Source of the DNA: Thermocaproicibacter sp036844765
GTDB lineage: Bacteria; Bacillota; Clostridia; Oscillospirales; Acutalibacteraceae
Direction: 5' to 3'
Assembly (NCBI GenBank): GCA_036844765.1
Contig: DAIUFE010000054.1
Coordinates: 1-10,026, forward strand
DNA: 10,026 bases
Shown piece after piece: positions 6,734 to 10,026 of this stretch. Made by a program: the position numbers and the translations under genes. The notes beneath the pieces are model-generated. The model was not told where the DNA came from, did no database searches, and worked only from the letters and a program-made list of their open reading frames with translations. Each line of letters starts with the position of its first letter. Within the stretch, counting starts at the first letter, position 1.

Positions 6734-7060
6734 ATGGATGTTTCGTCTGCCCTGACCGCGCTCGCCGCCGGTTTTGCCGTTTTGCTCGTCGCCGTGATCG
6801 TCCTCGCCGTCCGCGTGGGGAACCTCACACAGGCGCGCCGCCCCGCCGGGGCCGGGGAGAACGCCCCGGAAGCCGCGCCGTCTCCCGCCGCGGAGGAGAT
6901 TCCGGAAGAAGTGGTGGCGGCGATCGCCGCGGCGGTCTATTGCCTGGAGCCGGGCGCGGCCGTCCGGTCCGTGCGCCGCTCCGTCCGCCGTCCCGCGCCG
7001 GGGGACGCGCGCGCCGCGTGGAAAACCGCCGGGCTGCTGGAGAACACGCGCCCGTTTTGA
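6734..7060 (+). CDS. OadG-like protein (sodium-pump decarboxylase gamma-subunit family)
   Basis: OadG proteins are small single-span membrane subunits that assemble biotin-dependent, sodium-pumping decarboxylases (oxaloacetate, methylmalonyl-CoA and relatives). This 108-residue protein has one N-terminal transmembrane helix (about 5-27, ALTALAAGFAVLLVAVIVL), an Ala/Pro-rich linker, then a conserved-looking module EEIPEEVVAAIAAAVYCL (about 54-71). It ends AWKTAGLLENTRPF, which closely resembles the tail of clostridial OadG-family proteins. GGAGGA lies about 8 bases before the ATG. No alpha, beta or biotin-carrier subunit is in the window, so it may be an orphan or serve subunits coded elsewhere. 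It stands alone between a divergent regulator and a long hairpin. The family call rests on motif memory and length; the function is inferred. Confidence 0.75.
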   Translation: MDVSSALTALAAGFAVLLVAVIVLAVRVGNLTQARRPAGAGENAPEAAPSPAAEEIPEEVVAAIAAAVYCLEPGAAVRSVRRSVRRPAPGDARAAWKTAGLLENTRPF

Positions 7061-7080
7061 TGATTTTCACCGGGATGCTC

Positions 7081-7128
7081 CTATGGGAGGGCAGGGCTGC
7101 CGAGCGGCGGCCCTGCCCTCCCGCATAG
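7081..7128 (+). terminator. Long GC-rich hairpin downstream of the OadG-like gene
   Basis: GGGAGGGCAGGGC (7085-7097) pairs with GCCCTGCCCTCCC (7110-7122). The stem continues inward through one G-T pair to a GAGC loop, giving 17 paired positions, and CTAT/ATAG extends it outward past a 2-nt bulge. It starts 20 nt after the stop codon. No T-run follows on either strand, so it may be an atypical terminator or a 3'-end stabiliser rather than a classical intrinsic terminator. Confidence 0.5.
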
Positions 7129-7149
7129 ACAGGCGCCCCGCGCCCGCGC

Positions 7150-7179
7150 TTGCCATCCGGCGGTGTCCTGTGTTATAAT
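7150..7179 (+). promoter_or_regulatory. Sigma-A promoter for the PASTA pseudokinase gene
   Basis: TTGCCA (7150-7155) is followed after 18 bases by TATAAT (7174-7179). Transcription would start near 7186, leaving a leader of about 140 nt before the coding start at 7325. Confidence 0.78.
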
Positions 7180-7185
7180 CGAAAC

Positions 7186-7324
7186 ATCTTCAAGGACGCG
7201 GCGATTTTCAGGATCTTTTTGGATATTTTGAAATTCCGGAAGCAAGATAACTGACGAAAGCGGTGCGGTGAAAAGCAACGGGCTTTCGGCCCGCTTATTC
7301 TGTAACAGGTTCGGAGGCGTCAGC
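7186..7324 (+). promoter_or_regulatory. Long 5' leader with a hairpin
   Basis: Between the promoter and the start codon lies an untranslated leader that is less GC-rich than the neighbouring genes. Near its 3' end CGGGC (7279-7283) pairs with GCCCG (7289-7293) around a TTTCG loop, followed by CTTATTCTG, only partly T-rich. GGAGG (7314-7318) sits 6-7 bases before the ATG. The hairpin could influence translation, but I recognise no known riboswitch class. Confidence 0.4.
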
Positions 7325-9031
7325 ATGGCTGATCTTGGCAATCTGTGTATGAACTGCATGGCCGATACGGGGGGCCGGGACGTCTGCCCGGTCTGCGGGC
7401 GCCGGAAGGGCGAGCCGCAGACGCGGGGCGGCCTTCCGCTCGGAACGAGCCTGCAGGGCAGGTACCTCGCCGGGTATGCGAAACGCAGCGACGGGGAGGG
7501 GATCGTCTATATCGGCTTCGACAAGGTCCTGAACCTTCCGGTCGAGCTGCACGAGTTCTTCCCGAATTCCGTCTGCTCCCGTTCGGAGGACGAGCGGAGC
7601 GTGCGCGTCCTCGGCGGAAACGAAGAGGTTTTCCGCGGGCAGAAGGAGAAATTCCTCGGCTACGCTCGGGGGCTTGCCCATATGCGCGAGCTTTCGGCCA
7701 TCGTTCAGATCTACGACATCTTCGAAGAAAACGGGACGGCCTACACGGTTTCGGACTGGGACAACAGCATTTCCCTGCGCTACTTTGTCGAGCGCAGCGG
7801 CGGCAGCCTCGGGTGGAACGCCGCGCGCCAGCTTTTCATGCCGGTTTTGTCGTCGCTGAGCGCGCTGCATATGCGGTCGATCGGTCACTATGGCATTTCC
7901 CCCGACACGCTTCAGATTCGGCAGGACGGGAAAATGAAGCTTTCCGGCTTTTCCATCGACACGGTGCGCCGACTGGACGCCGATTTTCCGCCGGACCTGG
8001 TGCCCGGCTGCGCCGCCGTGGAGCAGTACGGCGCGGGGTACAGCCTGAGCGAGGCGACGGACGTGTACGGCTTTGCCGCGTCGCTGTTTTTTGCGCTGAC
8101 GGGTTCTCTGCCGCCCGACGCCCTGAGGCGCCGGACGGACGCCCGGCTGCTGATCCCGAACGCAATTCTGCGCAGCCTGCCGCCCTATGTGGTGACGGCC
8201 CTCGCCAACGCGCTGCAGGTCTCTCCGGAACGGCGCACGGCCTCTTTCGAGCGCCTGCGCGCGGAGCTTTCCGCCGCGCCGGCCGTCACCGCGGCGATCG
8301 AGGAGAGCCAGCGGTTCAGCCGCATCCGGGCGGCGGAGCCGCGCCGGGGAGGAAGCCCGGCGAAGAAGGGCAGACGGGAGGTGCCGGGCTTCGTCTGGGT
8401 GCTGTCGTCGTGCGTGGGCATGTTGGTGATCCTGGCCGCGGTGGGCGCCGTGTGGATGAACTATGCCGGTTTCAGCGGCGAGGAGCCGGATACGCAGGCC
8501 GCGGTCGCCTCCCAGGCCTCCCCCGAAGATTCCGCCGGAACGCTGCTGGCCTCGCTGCCGCAGGCGGACCAGATCGACGTGCCGTCCCTTCTGGGCCAGA
8601 ATTACACGGATCTGATGGCCGGACTTTCCTCCCGGAAGGGGGAGCAGGACTATCAGGTCCTGCTCTCCACCCAGCAGTTCAGCGACACGGTCCCGGAGGG
8701 CTGTATCCTTTCGCAGGATCCGAAGCCGGGCGGGAAGATGGCGAAGGGGACTGCGATCGTCGTGGTGGTCAGCGAGGGCGCGGCCGTCCGCACCCTCCCC
8801 AAGATCGCGGGCAAAACGCTGCCGGAAGCCTCCGGCGCGGTCACGGACGCCGGGTTCATCCCCTCCAAGACGGAGGAACCGAGCGACACCGTCCCGGTCG
8901 GCCGCGTGATCGGCTACCAGGACGTCAAGGAGGGCAGCCAGATGGCCTACGGCTCCCATGTCGTCCTGGTGGTCAGCAGCGGGCCGAGCGAGAGCGCCTC
9001 TTCCGCCGCTCCGTCGTCGGGCGGCGGGTAA
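7325..9031 (+). CDS. Zinc-ribbon / kinase-like (pseudokinase) / PASTA domain membrane protein
   Basis: The 568-residue protein begins with a four-cysteine zinc ribbon (C8, C11, C21, C24). A Ser/Thr protein-kinase-like domain (about 41-315) follows, one transmembrane helix (about 354-378), and two PASTA repeats (about 417-484 and 488-552), ending in a Ser/Gly-rich tail. Related clostridial kinases read AIKEYFP, HRDISPDN, DFG and APEEQY. Here these positions read VELHEFFP (73-80), GHYGISPDT (187-195), SGFSID (207-212) and AAVEQYG (230-236). The ATP-binding Lys, HRD Asp and DFG Asp are thus all replaced, and the glycine loop is degraded. It is probably catalytically dead. PASTA domains bind muropeptides or cell-wall precursors in PrkC/Stk1 relatives, so a wall-sensing scaffold is inferred. 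The ATG at 7325 has GGAGG upstream. An earlier GTG in frame at 7268 lacks support. Confidence 0.87.
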   Translation: MADLGNLCMNCMADTGGRDVCPVCGRRKGEPQTRGGLPLGTSLQGRYLAGYAKRSDGEGIVYIGFDKVLNLPVELHEFFPNSVCSRSEDERSVRVLGGNEEVFRGQKEKFLGYARGLAHMRELSAIVQIYDIFEENGTAYTVSDWDNSISLRYFVERSGGSLGWNAARQLFMPVLSSLSALHMRSIGHYGISPDTLQIRQDGKMKLSGFSIDTVRRLDADFPPDLVPGCAAVEQYGAGYSLSEATDVYGFAASLFFALTGSLPPDALRRRTDARLLIPNAILRSLPPYVVTALANALQVSPERRTASFERLRAELSAAPAVTAAIEESQRFSRIRAAEPRRGGSPAKKGRREVPGFVWVLSSCVGMLVILAAVGAVWMNYAGFSGEEPDTQAAVASQASPEDSAGTLLASLPQADQIDVPSLLGQNYTDLMAGLSSRKGEQDYQVLLSTQQFSDTVPEGCILSQDPKPGGKMAKGTAIVVVVSEGAAVRTLPKIAGKTLPEASGAVTDAGFIPSKTEEPSDTVPVGRVIGYQDVKEGSQMAYGSHVVLVVSSGPSESASSAAPSSGGG

Positions 9032-9068
9032 AGGAGCGGTCCCGGCCGAAAATATCACTAATCAGTAG

Positions 9069-9140
9069 CCCACGCGGAGCGTGGGGTATGAGCAACGGCC
9101 CCATAGGGCCATCATACCAGCCACGCCCCAAAACGGGCGT
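9069..9140 (+). other. Nested-palindrome structured element of unknown type
   Basis: Three overlapping palindromic pairings occupy 72 bp. Pairing A: CCCACGC (9069-9075) with GCGTGGG (9079-9085). Pairing B, a long stepped stem: GCGTGG, GGTATG and GGCCC (9079-9101) with GGGCC, CATACC and CCACGC (9106-9126), 17 bp in all with small internal loops. Pairing C: ACGCCC (9123-9128) with GGGCGT (9135-9140). A and C each exclude B, so the element could switch folds. The CCCACGC...GCGTGGG hairpin resembles, from memory, hairpins at right ends of IS200/IS605 elements, but no tnpA or tnpB is present. It lies 38 nt after the PASTA gene and just before a strong terminator. Confidence 0.6.
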
Positions 9141-9142
9141 AT

Positions 9143-9179
9143 AAAAAGTGACGCCAACCGCACGTTGGCGTCACTTTTT
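9143..9179 (+). terminator. Perfect 16-bp intrinsic terminator, probably bidirectional
   Basis: AAAAAGTGACGCCAAC (9143-9158) pairs perfectly with GTTGGCGTCACTTTTT (9164-9179) around a CGCAC loop. T-runs follow the stem on the plus strand and, by symmetry, on the minus strand. It is the first good terminator after the PASTA gene and also separates it from the recombinase frame. Confidence 0.9.
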
Positions 9180-9264
9180 ACTTGTTGACTTTACCGTCAG
9201 CCGGCACTTCCGGCGAGTCATCATCGAGTTCCGGCAAATTTTTGAACTGGAAAAGTCAAGAAGG

Positions 9265-10026
9265 ATGCAGAACCTGAACGCCCAAAATCTGTTCGTTAAG
9301 CGGCCAGGCCTTTGGCGGTCTGACGGTACATGGCGGGACGACGGAATCAGCGGCACCAATACCAAGAAGCGCGACGAGTTCAACCGCATGATTGACGAGT
9401 GCATGGCGGGAAATATCGACATGATTGTCACCAAATCCATCAGCCGGTTTGCCCGCAATACGCTGGACTGCCTGAAATACATCCGTCAGCTGAAAGAAAA
9501 AAATATTCCCGTATATTTTGAAAAAGAAAACATCAACACCATGGATTCCAAGGGTGAAGTGCTCTTAACGATTATGGCGTCCCTTGCCCAACAGGAGAGC
9601 CAGTCTTTGAGCCAGAATGTGAAGCTCGGTCTGCAGTACCGCTACCAGCAGGGAGAAATTCAAGTCAACTGCACCCGCTTTCTCGGCTATACCAAGGACG
9701 AAAACAAGCATTTGGTGGTCGTTCCGGAGGAGGCAAAAATCGTTCGGCGCATTTACCGGGAATACCTTGAGGGTGCCAGCATGCTCAAAATCGCCCGCGG
9801 ACTGGAAGCGGACGGAATCTTAAACGGCGCGGGCAATGCGCATTGGCACACCAGCAACATCAGCCAGATTCTGCGAAACGAGAAATACATCGGCGACGCC
9901 CTTCTGCAGAAAACATATACTACAGATTTCCTCACGAAAACACGAATCAAAAACCAAGGCATTGTTCCGCAGTATTACGTGGAAAACAGCCACGAAGCCA
10001 TTATTCCGCGTGAGATTTTCATGCAG
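9265..10026 (+). CDS. Large serine recombinase, N-terminus missing or degraded, runs off the window
   Basis: Large serine recombinases integrate and excise phages and conjugative elements. From the first ATG, 254 codons stay open to the window end. They include DDGISGT (25-31), TKSISRFARN (56-65, with the conserved arginines), the long helix region ENINTMDSKGEVLLTIMASL (89-108) and the start of the recombinase domain (FLGYTK from 139, YIGDALLQKTY at 208-218, YYVENSHEAI at 237-246). The catalytic serine motif, normally like YARVST about 35 residues before DEGISG, is absent in this frame. The frame is open back to TAA at 9142 but reads unrelated sequence, and no ATG has a properly spaced ribosome-binding site. 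It is probably 5'-truncated or a pseudogene. Base composition and codons are more AT-rich than in the genes to the left, which suggests horizontal transfer. Confidence 0.8.
   Translation, partial: MQNLNAQNLFVKRPGLWRSDGTWRDDGISGTNTKKRDEFNRMIDECMAGNIDMIVTKSISRFARNTLDCLKYIRQLKEKNIPVYFEKENINTMDSKGEVLLTIMASLAQQESQSLSQNVKLGLQYRYQQGEIQVNCTRFLGYTKDENKHLVVVPEEAKIVRRIYREYLEGASMLKIARGLEADGILNGAGNAHWHTSNISQILRNEKYIGDALLQKTYTTDFLTKTRIKNQGIVPQYYVENSHEAIIPREIFMQ

Noticed and set aside
6715..7128. Alternative plus-strand frame covering the OadG-like gene
   Set aside because: Arg/Gly-rich composition and no motifs; the overlapping frame has a membrane helix, a good ribosome-binding site and the OadG-like tail.
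7295..9058. Long minus-strand open frame opposite the PASTA gene (587 residues)
   Set aside because: It is Arg/His/Ala-rich without domain motifs and mirrors the GC-rich third positions of the real gene, so it is a coding shadow.
9032..9264. CRISPR array or tandem repeats in the repeat-like region
   Set aside because: The repeats are inverted and single, with no regular spacer pattern.

Overview
This is a GC-rich bacterial chromosome segment, most likely from a Gram-positive Clostridia lineage (Oscillospiraceae/Ruminococcaceae-like). That placement is inferred from the Firmicutes-type order SRP RNA-dnaX-ybaB-recR, a DUF1836 regulator, a zinc-ribbon/kinase-like/PASTA membrane protein and consensus sigma-A promoters. 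The genus cannot be fixed from sequence reading alone.

Left part (1-3784, all minus strand): an information-processing block. Reading in the direction of transcription, a strong promoter drives an SRP 4.5S-like RNA that ends in a hairpin. This is followed at once by dnaX (GTG start), ybaB/ebfC (4-nt overlap with dnaX) and recR. A second consensus promoter then drives smpB, and tmRNA (ssrA) begins 4 nt after the smpB stop codon. The window edge cuts off the last few 3' bases of tmRNA. DnaX, YbaB and RecR serve replication and recombinational repair. SmpB and tmRNA are obligate partners in ribosome rescue.

Middle part (3829-7060): a minus-strand run of an AraC-family regulator, a DUF1836 protein (ATGA start/stop overlap) and lysA (diaminopimelate decarboxylase). 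Back-to-back consensus promoters separate this run from a plus-strand gene for a small OadG-like membrane protein. No alpha or beta decarboxylase subunit is present, so that protein is an orphan here. A long GC-rich hairpin follows it.

Right part (7150-9031): a promoter, a leader of about 140 nt and a 568-residue protein with an N-terminal zinc ribbon, a protein-kinase fold lacking the catalytic Lys, the HRD Asp and the DFG Asp, one transmembrane helix and two extracellular PASTA domains. It reads as a pseudokinase relative of PrkC/Stk1-type receptors.

Right edge (about 9050-10026): the base composition drops and codon use changes. Here lie a dense cluster of nested and mutually exclusive palindromes, a perfect 16-bp terminator hairpin, and a large serine recombinase that runs off the window. 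In frame it lacks the N-terminal segment with the catalytic serine. This looks like the edge of an integrated or decaying mobile element placed after the PASTA gene. The most interesting items are the pseudokinase, the structured element at 9069-9140, the catalytic-end-less recombinase and the extra closing helix on the SRP RNA.
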